Part shown: one piece after another, positions 1 to 6,556 of the stretch
How positions within the stretch are numbered: the first letter of the stretch is position 1
How the letters are laid out: each line of letters opens with the position of its first letter
Source: Nitrospinota bacterium
Lineage (GTDB): Bacteria > Nitrospinota > Nitrospinia > UBA9942
DNA: 9,064 bases
NCBI GenBank assembly: GCA_016234205.1
Contig: JACRGN010000374.1
Location: 1-9,064 of the forward strand
Reading direction: 5' to 3'
Notes under the pieces: model-generated
What the model was told of the DNA's origin: nothing
The model's input: the letters and a program-made list of their open reading frames with translations, nothing else
Database searches by the model: none
Program-made: the position numbers and the translations under genes

Positions 1-408
1 AAGCTCCAATGAAACCCACAGAAAGGGTGCTAAAATATATCGTAAGGGGTAAGAGGCAAAGGATAAGAGATAGGTAAAAATAGATACATAGATAGCCAGA
101 TAACCTGACAGGAGGATAAGAACAGCTATCCCTATTGCCATAGGTATGCCGCCATATTTTGTCATGGCAATTACTATCCAGTAAATAACACCAAGAAAAA
201 ATATAAAGCCTGTAATAAACCCTAATTTTAAAGAAGCAAGTGGTGAGGTTTTTCTTGTTGCAATAAAGAGGGGGGCAAGAGATACCCATGCCAGCATCTC
301 AAGATTAAATCCGGGGAATATCAATATAATGAGAATCCCTGAGAGGAGGGAGAAAAGCAAATTCTTATTATTTAGCCACGAATTAACACGAATAAATCCA
401 CCTCTCAT
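1..408 (-). CDS. lnt: Apolipoprotein N-acyltransferase, N-terminal part (runs off window)
   Basis: Lnt transfers the third acyl chain onto the N-terminal cysteine of lipoproteins in the inner membrane. I translated the minus strand by hand from the ATG at 408 and found 136 uninterrupted codons with several hydrophobic membrane segments. Early residues contain IFPGFNLEMLAWVSLAPLF, which matches the family pattern of first helices ending in FP-F and followed by LAW-aL-PL. A later GVIYWI matches the next helix, and the segment ending LWVSLEL resembles the family's stretch before the periplasmic loop. The catalytic nitrilase-type domain (Glu-Lys-Cys) would lie beyond the left edge and cannot be checked. 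The ATG overlaps the stop of the upstream small gene as ATGA, and there is no good Shine-Dalgarno, so translation is probably coupled. Confidence 0.85.
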   Translation of the reverse strand, partial: MRGGFIRVNSWLNNKNLLFSLLSGILIILIFPGFNLEMLAWVSLAPLFIATRKTSPLASLKLGFITGFIFFLGVIYWIVIAMTKYGGIPMAIGIAVLILLSGYLAIYVSIFTYLLSFASYPLRYILAPFLWVSLEL

Positions 409-689
409 TTTTCTTTTAGCCAATTTTTAATTATAGATGCGACATGCTGCGGGTCTGCCTCCGCCATCTCTTTAATCCTCTCTCTATAATTAATACCGTT
501 CTTTTTGATAGCTGACTTCTTTACACCCTGTTCAGAGGGTTTATCAGATACCACCTTACTTTTCCCTTTTCGTTCCTTTGCTGATATACCTGCGAGGAGT
601 TTATAAATTATTAACATCAGAAGTATTGCCAGGATAAGAATTATTATTAGGAATAAAAGGGCAACATAAAAATTATTGTCATTCATCAT
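405..689 (-). CDS. Small membrane protein with a FliF-like C-terminal (FliG-binding-type) tail
   Basis: This 94-residue protein has one strong membrane helix (about residues 8-33), a basic linker rich in Lys/Ser (37-66) and a conserved-looking end (69-94). The end reads RERIKEMAEADP, then VA, II and W-L, close to the last residues of flagellar MS-ring protein FliF (R-I-EM--DP--VA-vI--W), the helix that binds FliG. FliF itself is over 500 residues with ring-building domains, all missing here, so this is a stand-alone tail on a membrane anchor and not a truncated start. It overlaps lnt by four bases (ATGA) and probably forms an operon with it. Two adjacent ATG codons (689 and 686) are possible starts and the Shine-Dalgarno is weak. 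No flagellar gene lies in the window. The function is unknown; a FliG-like partner is inference. Confidence 0.75.
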   Translation of the reverse strand: MMNDNNFYVALLFLIIILILAILLMLIIYKLLAGISAKERKGKSKVVSDKPSEQGVKKSAIKKNGINYRERIKEMAEADPQHVASIIKNWLKEK

Positions 690-812
690 TTCATTTTTTC
701 AAATTTTCTTTTTGGGCGTCTCCAAAGTCTCCACTTATTTTTGAATAGTATATCCTATTATTATATTAAGGTGGAAGCAGGATTTTTTTAAACGCTTAGG
801 CATAATTTTAAT

Positions 813-841
813 TTGACATCAATTTTGCTTAAGTTTATAAT
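813..841 (+). promoter_or_regulatory. Consensus sigma-70-type promoter of the carbonic anhydrase gene
   Basis: A perfect -35 TTGACA (813-818) and a perfect -10 TATAAT (836-841) are separated by 17 bases. Transcription would begin near 848, giving a leader of roughly 90 bases before the ATG at 941. A fully consensus promoter suggests strong, mostly constitutive expression. Confidence 0.8.
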
Positions 842-940
842 CCACACCTTGAAAGCAATTTAATATTTTTGAAAGTGTAAGAGTATATCAATACTACGGA
901 TTGCTTTAAAACTGAAACCATTTTAAGGAGGACTATATTT

Positions 941-1678
941 ATGTTAAAGACGAAAAGATTTTTAGTTGGTTTAACTGCTGTAATGGTCTTTACCCTGTCC
1001 TTTGGACAGGCATTTGCCACAGGCGAGAAGGCAGGCATAACTGCCGATGAAGCCTTAAAGATGCTGTTGGATGGAAATGTGAGGTTTGTTCAAGGCAAGC
1101 AGGAATCAAAGAAGTTAGGTGACGACAGGCGGAAGGAACTCGCAAAGGGGCAGAGCCCTATTGCTATTATATTGAGCTGCTCCGATTCCAGGGTTCCTCC
1201 TGAGCATATATTCAATCAGGGGCTTGGAGATATCTTTGTTGTAAGGGTTGCTGGAAATGTGGCTGACCCAATTGAACTTGGGAGTATAGAATATGGCGCC
1301 GAGCACCTGAATGTTCCCCTTGTAGTAGTTTTGGGACACAAATTCTGCGGGGCTGTAAAGGCGACTGTCGCAGGCGGCAAACCTGAAGGAAATATTGAGG
1401 CTATAGTTAAGAAAATCAATCCTGCCGTTGATATAGCGAGGAAAAAGGCTAAAGATAAAGATGCCCTGCTGGATGCTGCCATTGATGAAAATGCAAAACT
1501 TACAGCCAAAACGCTTACAGAAAAGAGTGCCATATTGAAGCACCTTGTAGAGGAAGGAAAAGTTAAGATTGTTGTTGGTGTTTATGATTTGGCAAGCGGA
1601 AAAGTAGAACTGCTTAATATGGGAGAAGAAGGCAAAGTCAGCGGAGAACATACAGGACATACAGAACATAAACATTAA
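941..1678 (+). CDS. Periplasmic beta-class carbonic anhydrase with His-rich tail
   Basis: It interconverts CO2 and bicarbonate. The 245-residue protein starts with a Sec signal peptide: basic KTKR, a hydrophobic core, and a likely cleavage after AFA (residue 26), so the enzyme should be exported. The beta-CA zinc ligands are present as C80 in SCSDSRV and H133/C136 in GHKFC, and the catalytic Asp-Arg pair is D82/R84. RVAGN (102-106) and the SIEYGAEHL segment are typical of the family. A good Shine-Dalgarno, AAGGAGG (925-931), lies nine bases before the ATG. The last dozen residues (GEHTGHTEHKH) hold four histidines, beyond the usual fold, and may bind metal. The gene stands alone, with a consensus promoter upstream and a hairpin downstream, so it looks monocistronic. 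Most bacterial beta-CAs are cytoplasmic; export suggests supply or capture of CO2/bicarbonate in the periplasm. Confidence 0.93.
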   Translation: MLKTKRFLVGLTAVMVFTLSFGQAFATGEKAGITADEALKMLLDGNVRFVQGKQESKKLGDDRRKELAKGQSPIAIILSCSDSRVPPEHIFNQGLGDIFVVRVAGNVADPIELGSIEYGAEHLNVPLVVVLGHKFCGAVKATVAGGKPEGNIEAIVKKINPAVDIARKKAKDKDALLDAAIDENAKLTAKTLTEKSAILKHLVEEGKVKIVVGVYDLASGKVELLNMGEEGKVSGEHTGHTEHKH

Positions 1679-1686
1679 AACACTAA

Positions 1687-1730
1687 GGTGTAAGCCACAA
1701 AGAGATATTTCACTCTTTGTGGCTTATACC
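1687..1730. terminator. Strong hairpin, likely bidirectional terminator
   Basis: An 18-base arm (1687-1704) pairs with 1713-1730 with only one G-U wobble around an 8-base loop. It lies nine bases after the carbonic anhydrase stop and is followed by a short GTTTT. It sits between convergent genes and could end transcription from both sides; the weak T-tract lowers certainty about efficiency. Confidence 0.75.
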
Positions 1731-1733
1731 GTT

Positions 1734-1878
1734 TTAAGAATCAATGGGCAAGCCGCAGGAAGGGCATTTTCCAATCAGGAGGCAAATCTTCATTACTTAC
1801 CCCTGATTTAATTCCACCCTTTGGAGCTCCAAGCATAGGATTATAAAGGTAACCGGATGGACATCTCCATAGCCCCCA
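1734..1878 (-). pseudogene. Rubredoxin remnant lacking one iron-ligand cysteine and a start codon
   Basis: Rubredoxins are about 50-residue electron carriers with one iron held by two CxxC pairs. The minus-strand frame ending at TAA 1734-1736 reads W-RCPSGYLYNPMLGAPKGG, then SGVSNEDLPPDW, then KCPSCGLPIDS. This is the rubredoxin layout: aromatic first loop, G-P--GI--G, the EDLP-DW signature and the second CPxCG. The first knuckle should be CxxCGY but reads C-P-S-G-Y, so the second cysteine codon is missing. In-frame codons between the end of the neighbouring DUF2283 gene and the domain contain no ATG, GTG or TTG, and no ribosome site fits. I therefore call it a decayed gene, though a sequencing or assembly indel or a very divergent protein cannot be excluded. 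Confidence 0.75.
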
Positions 1879-1928
1879 ATGATTGATTGAGTATCTAAAA
1901 AATCTCTTGAGTAGTAATATATCTGACT

Positions 1929-2141
1929 TTATGCTACTGCTGTGAGTTCTGGCAGTGCAAATTCTATCTTTTTACCCATTAGCTCGGATGCATCTAAGAC
2001 TTCTATTCCAATTAGTTTTCCATCTTTGTCAAAATCAGCATGGACTCCGGGTTTTATTGTTACAGTCTCTGCTGATTTTTTTTCTGGCTCTGCAAAATAT
2101 ATATATAGAAGGTCTCTTTCAGGGTCGTATTCAATCTTCAT
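1929..2141 (-). CDS. DUF2283 family protein, pair 1 (antitoxin-like partner)
   Basis: The 70-residue protein starts MKIEYDPERDLLYIYF, the classic DUF2283 opening of a beta-hairpin with YD---D-LYI-F. It continues with a D-DG-L-GIE-L strand pair (around residues 38-50), also typical. I chose the ATG at 2141 because AAGGAGG lies eight bases upstream and the family motif begins there; a longer frame from 2174 would only add residues overlapping the upstream gene. Its ATG follows the stop of the DUF4258 gene after a single base, so the two are almost certainly co-translated. DUF2283 proteins often sit next to small nuclease-like genes, and an antitoxin role is widely suspected but unproven here. 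Confidence 0.85.
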   Translation of the reverse strand: MKIEYDPERDLLYIYFAEPEKKSAETVTIKPGVHADFDKDGKLIGIEVLDASELMGKKIEFALPELTAVA

Positions 2142-2142
2142 T

Positions 2143-2430
2143 TTATTGTCCTCCTTTCTTAAAGCTTTTACCATATCTTGCTTTAGCAGTTAACAAAACC
2201 ATCTTTTTTTCTTTAATCTTATAATAAACGGCAACCTCTTTCTCATTATAAAATTTATCTTCCCAATAGTTATTATAAGAAAAAACGAATGTCTTTCCAA
2301 TAGTTCCTTCCTTTGCGTCATCAGCGTCCCATCCTTTATTAATGGTAATTTCAATTTCTTCCATGCTGATACCCCTCTGGAACATTCTGGCCCTTAAATG
2401 GTGATGTATATCAGAGTCCTTAACTTTCAT
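2143..2430 (-). CDS. DUF4258 family protein, pair 1 (putative toxin-like small nuclease)
   Basis: The protein has 95 residues from the ATG at 2430; a TTG one codon earlier is less likely. It shows the DUF4258 pattern H--RARMFQRGIS-EEIE (about residues 9-27), followed by an alternating strand region and the terminal VLLTAKARYGKSF. From memory, DUF4258 is assigned to the Barnase-EndoU-ColicinE5/D-RelE (BECR) fold that includes RNase toxins; I cannot verify that here. Possible ribosome sites are AAGG at 2434-2437 (close) or AAGG at 2440-2443 (nine bases). It ends one base before the DUF2283 gene. The toxin role is inferred from gene size, order and family, not from visible catalytic residues. 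Confidence 0.8.
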   Translation of the reverse strand: MKVKDSDIHHHLRARMFQRGISMEEIEITINKGWDADDAKEGTIGKTFVFSYNNYWEDKFYNEKEVAVYYKIKEKKMVLLTAKARYGKSFKKGGQ

Positions 2431-2579
2431 CAACCTTCACCTTCCCGCCACAGCATTGCTAATAAGAATTTGACGGTATTCTTTAAGTTTTTAGATTTGA
2501 GATTAGTTTTTTTGTATTGTTTTATCAATCTGCAATGTTTTATCTGTTATGCATATATCTTCTGTTACCCACTTAATGG

Positions 2580-2809
2580 TCACTTATATTTATTTAAATG
2601 AACCCAATTTATTTGCTTACAAATACCTTCTAAATCTGGAAACATAGACCTGAAGTTAACACCTAAATGATTTACCTGCTCTATTATTTCTGTTTTTTTA
2701 GCTCCTGAAATTTCAATGCAAAATATGCTATCTTTATACAACGAATTTTTATCTAATGAAATAAACTTTTAATATATTGTTCTATAGTAGTAAAAGTGTG
2801 TTTTTTCAT
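2580..2809 (-). pseudogene. Broken gene with an FRG-domain-protein-like C-terminus
   Basis: An ATG at 2809 with a good ribosome site (GAGGA, 2817-2821, seven bases away) opens MKKHTFTTIEQYIKSLFH and then hits TAG. In a different frame, from about 2756 to the TGA at 2580-2582, the strand reads a coherent 57-residue tail. That tail includes IEISGAKKTEIIEQVNHLGV, then FRSMFPDLEGICKQINW. A basic helix, G(I/V)N, a residue or two, then (L/M)FPDL-G----I-W is how many FRG-domain proteins end. The start resembles their usual beginning, and the middle with the F-R-G motif is absent. I infer that most of the gene was lost by internal deletion with a frame change. The assignment rests on recalled family patterns; the broken state is seen directly. 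Confidence 0.6.
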
Positions 2810-2831
2810 AAATTCATCCTCAAGTTACTGA

Positions 2832-2850
2832 TGTATAATAAATTTATACA
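2832..2850. repeat. AT-rich inverted repeat
   Basis: TGTATAA (2832-2838) and TTATACA (2844-2850) are perfect inverted arms around five bases. It lies just after the aldehyde dehydrogenase stop and just upstream of the broken FRG-like gene. It could be a weak terminator, an operator or chance in AT-rich DNA. Confidence 0.4.
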
Positions 2851-2852
2851 AT

Positions 2853-4337
2853 CTAATCAATACTCTGTGCCTTTTGAAGTCTGCCGCTGTAGTCTATATA
2901 AATGGTCTTCCATTCTGTGAATATATCAAGTGCTGTTGTGCCGCCCTCTCTGTGACCATTCCCAGTTTGATTTACACCTCCAAAGGGGAGATGAACCTCC
3001 GCACCAATCGTAGATGAGTTTATATATGTGATACCTGCGTATATATCCCTCATTGCAACAAATGCCTTATTCACATCCTGTGTATATATAGACGATGACA
3101 GTCCATATTTTATTCCATTAACAACATCTATTGCATCCTCAAGACTATTAACTGTTATTATAGAAACAGTGGGGCCAAATATCTCCTCCTGTGCAATCTT
3201 CATATTCCTGTCAACATCTACGAATATGGTCGGTTTGTAAAAATAGCCCTTCTCACATCCTTTATCCTTGCACAACTCACCACCTATCAGTAATCTTGCA
3301 CCTTCATCCTTCCCTATCTTTGTATAGTCATGAACCTTATTTAACTGTGATTCATTTATAATAGGACCTACATCAGTATTTGGTAAAAGACCATCACCGC
3401 ATTTAAGTGTCTTTGCCCTTTCAGAAAATTTTGATATAAAATCCTTTGCTACAGCATTATGCACTACAACTCTGCTTGTGGCAGTGCATCTCTGTCCTGT
3501 TGTCCCGAAACCTCCCCATGTTGCACCTTCTATAGCCAAATCTATATTCGCATCGTCCATAACGATAATGGCATTTTTTCCGCCCATCTCAAGGGAACAT
3601 CTTTTCATCTTATGGGCACAATCTGTTGCCACGAATCTACCCACATCACTTGAGCCTGTGAAAGAGACAAGTTTTATATCCTTATGTAAAATTAGAGGCT
3701 CCCCTACCTCTGTCCCTGTCCCAGTAACCATATTCAAAACACCCTTTGGCAGTCCAGCCTCATCAAAGAGTTTTACAAAATTTACTGCAGAAAGCGGTGT
3801 ATCGGAGGCAGGTTTAAAGATAACAGTATTTCCAGTAACCAATGCAGGTGCAATCTTCCATGAGGGTATTGCCAGTGGGAAATTCCAGGGGGTTATAGCA
3901 GCAACAATTCCGACAGGTATTCGGACAGACATACAGAATTTATTCGGTAATTCAGATGGGGTTGTATCTCCGAATAATCTTCTCCCTTCTCCTGCTACAT
4001 AGTATGTCATGTCAACTGCCTCCTGAACATCACCCCTCGTCTCCTTCAGCACCTTCCCCATCTCCCTTGTCATATCACGGGCAAAATCCTCTTTCTTTTT
4101 TATGAGCATCTCTGCAACTCGATATAAAATCTCTGCCCTCTTCGGTGCAGGGTATTTTCTCCACATATCAGCAGAACTTTTTGCAGCCTCCACAGCCCTA
4201 TTTATATCCTCTGCATTTGACCTCTGAAAAATCCCAACAATCTCATCCTTATTTGCAGGATTTCTATTCTCAAAGGTCTTTCCTGAAACAGAGTCCACCC
4301 ATTTACCATTTATGAAATTTTTGTATATGTTCGGCAT
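2853..4337 (-). CDS. NAD(P)+-dependent aldehyde dehydrogenase (ALDH superfamily)
   Basis: It oxidises an aldehyde, probably a semialdehyde, to the carboxylic acid in the cytoplasm. The 494 residues are normal full length. Visible landmarks are N152 in TPWNFP (oxyanion), K175 in KPASDTP (cofactor), FTGSS at 226-230 (Rossmann turn), E250 in LEMGGK (general base), nucleophile C284 in GQRCT, and E385 in EEIFGP. The C-terminal segment (LPFGG, TGNGHREGG, then FTEWK--YIDYSG) resembles ALDH7-like and semialdehyde dehydrogenases, but the substrate cannot be read from the sequence. A strong ribosome site, AGGAGG (4343-4348), lies five bases before the ATG. The permease gene ends 82 bases upstream; co-transcription is possible, but no clear promoter is visible in the gap. 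Confidence 0.93.
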   Translation of the reverse strand: MPNIYKNFINGKWVDSVSGKTFENRNPANKDEIVGIFQRSNAEDINRAVEAAKSSADMWRKYPAPKRAEILYRVAEMLIKKKEDFARDMTREMGKVLKETRGDVQEAVDMTYYVAGEGRRLFGDTTPSELPNKFCMSVRIPVGIVAAITPWNFPLAIPSWKIAPALVTGNTVIFKPASDTPLSAVNFVKLFDEAGLPKGVLNMVTGTGTEVGEPLILHKDIKLVSFTGSSDVGRFVATDCAHKMKRCSLEMGGKNAIIVMDDANIDLAIEGATWGGFGTTGQRCTATSRVVVHNAVAKDFISKFSERAKTLKCGDGLLPNTDVGPIINESQLNKVHDYTKIGKDEGARLLIGGELCKDKGCEKGYFYKPTIFVDVDRNMKIAQEEIFGPTVSIITVNSLEDAIDVVNGIKYGLSSSIYTQDVNKAFVAMRDIYAGITYINSSTIGAEVHLPFGGVNQTGNGHREGGTTALDIFTEWKTIYIDYSGRLQKAQSID

Positions 4338-4419
4338 AATGACCTCCTCTCAATAAAATAATTTAATATAAACTACAGAGCCCTGTACTAATTTTATAAT
4401 TTCCTATACATAAATAAAG

Positions 4420-5541
4420 CTACAATTCCCTTTTAAATGTAATTGTCGCAATGACAATAGTAATGAGGGCGAAGAAAAAGAGAAAAACCAAATCCCACTG
4501 GACAGCAACAAGGCTTGCATTCTTAAATAGTATTGCCCTTAACGCATGAACTGAGTAAAGCTCAGGGTTGAAGGCAGAAAATGACCTGAGCCAGCCGGGA
4601 AAACTCTCCACAGGATATATTGCACCGCTTGGGAAAAAGAATATGACATTAAGAAAACCCCCAAGGACACCCACTATCCTCGGATGGCTTGCCCTCCCAA
4701 GTATAACAAACATCATACCAAGGAGGCCAAGTGTGGACAGAATTATAACTACAATAATCAATACAATATTATAAAATGTGAGTGTCTGCCATAGATAAAT
4801 GCCTGTAATCAAAGAACTGAAAAATAAAACAAAGATGGCTATTATAGTTGTTATAAAAACACCGCTTATTACAAGCCCCATAACAATATCCAGTTTTGTT
4901 AAGGGTGTTAAAAAGTGGCTTTCATCAATCCCAAGGAATTTGTCCATTACAATATTGAAGACACCTGTCGTCATGGCACCAAGAAATATAGCCATAATCA
5001 CAACACCTGGAATCAGTGTCTGGTCATAATCAATCTTTTTATATAGCTCTATCTCACGGAGCTTTGTCTTTGTCCTCTCCTCACGGACAGATATAAATTC
5101 GTTTTTAATGTCAGATAGTGCCGATAAGATTGATAACCTTATGGAGTTTGCAGAGATAGACTCGGCATTGTCCATAAAAAATCCGAGTGTCCCCCCTTTC
5201 CCATGAATCACATCCCTGCTGAAATCCGATGGGATAATGAGAACAGCCTTAAATATTCCATCCCTCAAGCCCTGCATTGCAGACCCCTGGTCTGACAGGT
5301 GATATATCCTTACTGTTTTTGGTCCTGCCTCAACAGCATGGAGAAGCTCAACGATCCTCTTTGCATAGGGTCCGCTGTCCATATCAACAACTGCAAGAGA
5401 CAGATTCTTTAACTCACCCTGAAAAGAACTGCCAAGGATAATGAGATAGAGTATGGGCATGACAACACTTGCAACAATGACTATTGGATTTCTTATAAAC
5501 CTTCTCAAATCCCTCTCAAATATTGCAAGAAAGCGTATCAT
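4420..5541 (-). CDS. ABC-2 type efflux transporter permease (YbhS/YbhR-like)
   Basis: This is the membrane subunit of a drug- or lipid-export ABC system in the inner membrane. The 373 residues follow the ABC2_membrane_3 layout: helix 1 at about 18-38, a large periplasmic domain (40-175) with VVDMDSGPYAKRIVE and VLIIPSDFSRD, then five helices from about 176 to 368. IFFFPSGAIYPVESFPGWLR (299-318) is the conserved loop before the last helix. I chose the ATG at 5541 because GGGGGAG lies eight bases upstream, inside the end of the ATPase gene, and MIRFLAIFERDLRRFIRNP is the usual family start; a longer frame to 5577 would overlap the ATPase. The gene follows the ATPase stop after four bases. Such permeases work as dimers; only one permease gene is present, so a homodimer is likely. 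Confidence 0.9.
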   Translation of the reverse strand: MIRFLAIFERDLRRFIRNPIVIVASVVMPILYLIILGSSFQGELKNLSLAVVDMDSGPYAKRIVELLHAVEAGPKTVRIYHLSDQGSAMQGLRDGIFKAVLIIPSDFSRDVIHGKGGTLGFFMDNAESISANSIRLSILSALSDIKNEFISVREERTKTKLREIELYKKIDYDQTLIPGVVIMAIFLGAMTTGVFNIVMDKFLGIDESHFLTPLTKLDIVMGLVISGVFITTIIAIFVLFFSSLITGIYLWQTLTFYNIVLIIVVIILSTLGLLGMMFVILGRASHPRIVGVLGGFLNVIFFFPSGAIYPVESFPGWLRSFSAFNPELYSVHALRAILFKNASLVAVQWDLVFLFFFALITIVIATITFKREL

Positions 5542-5545
5542 CGGC

Positions 5546-6550
5546 TCATCTCCCCCATTTCCGTGGTATCCCTGCACCTATGAAAAAGCTTACCTTCTTC
5601 ACCTCTTCCTCCCTGATAGGCCTTCCGGTGAAATGGATGAAGACATCCTCAAGGGTCTGCTGTTTTAGAATAACTGAGGAAACCTTTGCTCCAATTTTTT
5701 TTAAGAGGTCAATAAGCATAGGGATAGACTGTGCCCCGTTATCAACAGACACCCTCATTGTCCCATCACTTGTGACTGCTGTATGCACAAAGGAAATTTT
5801 CTTTGTCTCCTCAACTGCCTTATTTGAATCTACCCCGCTGAATGAAAGTTCAACCACATCTTTCTGAGGCAGCTGCTTTTTTAAGGCATCAATTGTATCC
5901 ATTGCTACAATCTTCCCATAGTCTATTATTGCCAGCCTGCTGCACAAAATCTCTGCCTCATCCATATAATGGGTCGTCATAAGTATTGTAAGGCTGTCTT
6001 CATTGCGAAACTTCTGTAAAAGCTCCCAGACCACATGCCTGCTCTGAGGGTCAAGCCCTATGGTCGGCTCATCAAGAATCAGTATAGAGGGCTTATGTAT
6101 AAGTCCTCGGGCTATCTCAAGCCTCCTCCTCATCCCGCCTGAGTATGCCGCCACAAGCTCGCCTGCCCTCTCCTTCAATTCAACCATCTCAAGGAGCTGT
6201 TCTATCCTCTCCCTTCTCTCTTTTTTGGGAATATTGTAAAACCTCGCATAAATATCCATATTTTCATAGCCTGTCAGGTCAAGGTCGGTTGTCATTGCCT
6301 GTGGAATTACACCGATTACCTTGCGGACTTCTGAAGGCATTTCTTCCACATCCACACCCATAACCTTTGCCTGCCCCTCTGTCGGTTTAATGAGTGTCGT
6401 CAATATCCTTATAAGGGTAGTCTTCCCTGCACCATTAGGGCCAAGAAGCCCAAAAAACTCCCCCTCCTCAATGTTAAATGAAACCCCGTCAAGGGCAGTG
6501 GTAGTGCCGAATTTCTTTACAAGTTCTGAAATCTCTATTGCTACTGACAT
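5546..6550 (-). CDS. ABC transporter ATP-binding protein (DrrA/YbhF-like) of the efflux operon
   Basis: It powers the adjacent permease by ATP hydrolysis. All motifs of a 334-residue single-domain ABC ATPase are visible: Walker A GPNGAGKT (37-44), Q-loop Q84, signature YSGGM (136-140), Walker B ILILDEP (157-162) with catalytic E161, D-loop GLD (165-167) and switch H194. After the ATPase domain comes a DUF4162-like region ending TLEDVFIHFTGRP (299-311), common in DrrA-type exporters, then a basic tail of about 23 residues whose codons carry the permease's ribosome site. Only six bases (AAGGAT) separate the adaptor's stop from this ATG, so the ribosome site is unusually close and translation is probably coupled. 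Unlike E. coli YbhF, which has two ATPase domains, this protein has one. Confidence 0.93.
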   Translation of the reverse strand: MSVAIEISELVKKFGTTTALDGVSFNIEEGEFFGLLGPNGAGKTTLIRILTTLIKPTEGQAKVMGVDVEEMPSEVRKVIGVIPQAMTTDLDLTGYENMDIYARFYNIPKKERRERIEQLLEMVELKERAGELVAAYSGGMRRRLEIARGLIHKPSILILDEPTIGLDPQSRHVVWELLQKFRNEDSLTILMTTHYMDEAEILCSRLAIIDYGKIVAMDTIDALKKQLPQKDVVELSFSGVDSNKAVEETKKISFVHTAVTSDGTMRVSVDNGAQSIPMLIDLLKKIGAKVSSVILKQQTLEDVFIHFTGRPIREEEVKKVSFFIGAGIPRKWGR

Positions 6551-6556
6551 ATCCTT

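Noticed and set aside
690..765. Possible short gene or promoter upstream of the FliF-tail gene on the minus strand
   Set aside because: All frames hit stops within about 25 codons without an ATG start; a TATAAT at 765-760 exists but no -35 at a proper distance.
835..1038. Minus-strand open frame over the carbonic anhydrase start and its promoter
   Set aside because: It is antisense to a convincing gene, shows no family pattern and has no ribosome site.
1115..1675. Long minus-strand frame (186 codons) antisense to the carbonic anhydrase
   Set aside because: The plus-strand frame has all catalytic motifs; the reverse frame has Cys/Phe-rich, low-complexity composition typical of antisense shadows.
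3478..4002. Plus-strand frame of 174 codons inside the aldehyde dehydrogenase
   Set aside because: It is antisense to conserved ALDH motifs and resembles no protein family; a shadow frame.
4350..4419. Terminator or operator around ACAGAGCCCTGT between permease and ALDH genes
   Set aside because: Only a 5-base stem without a T-tract; too weak to call.
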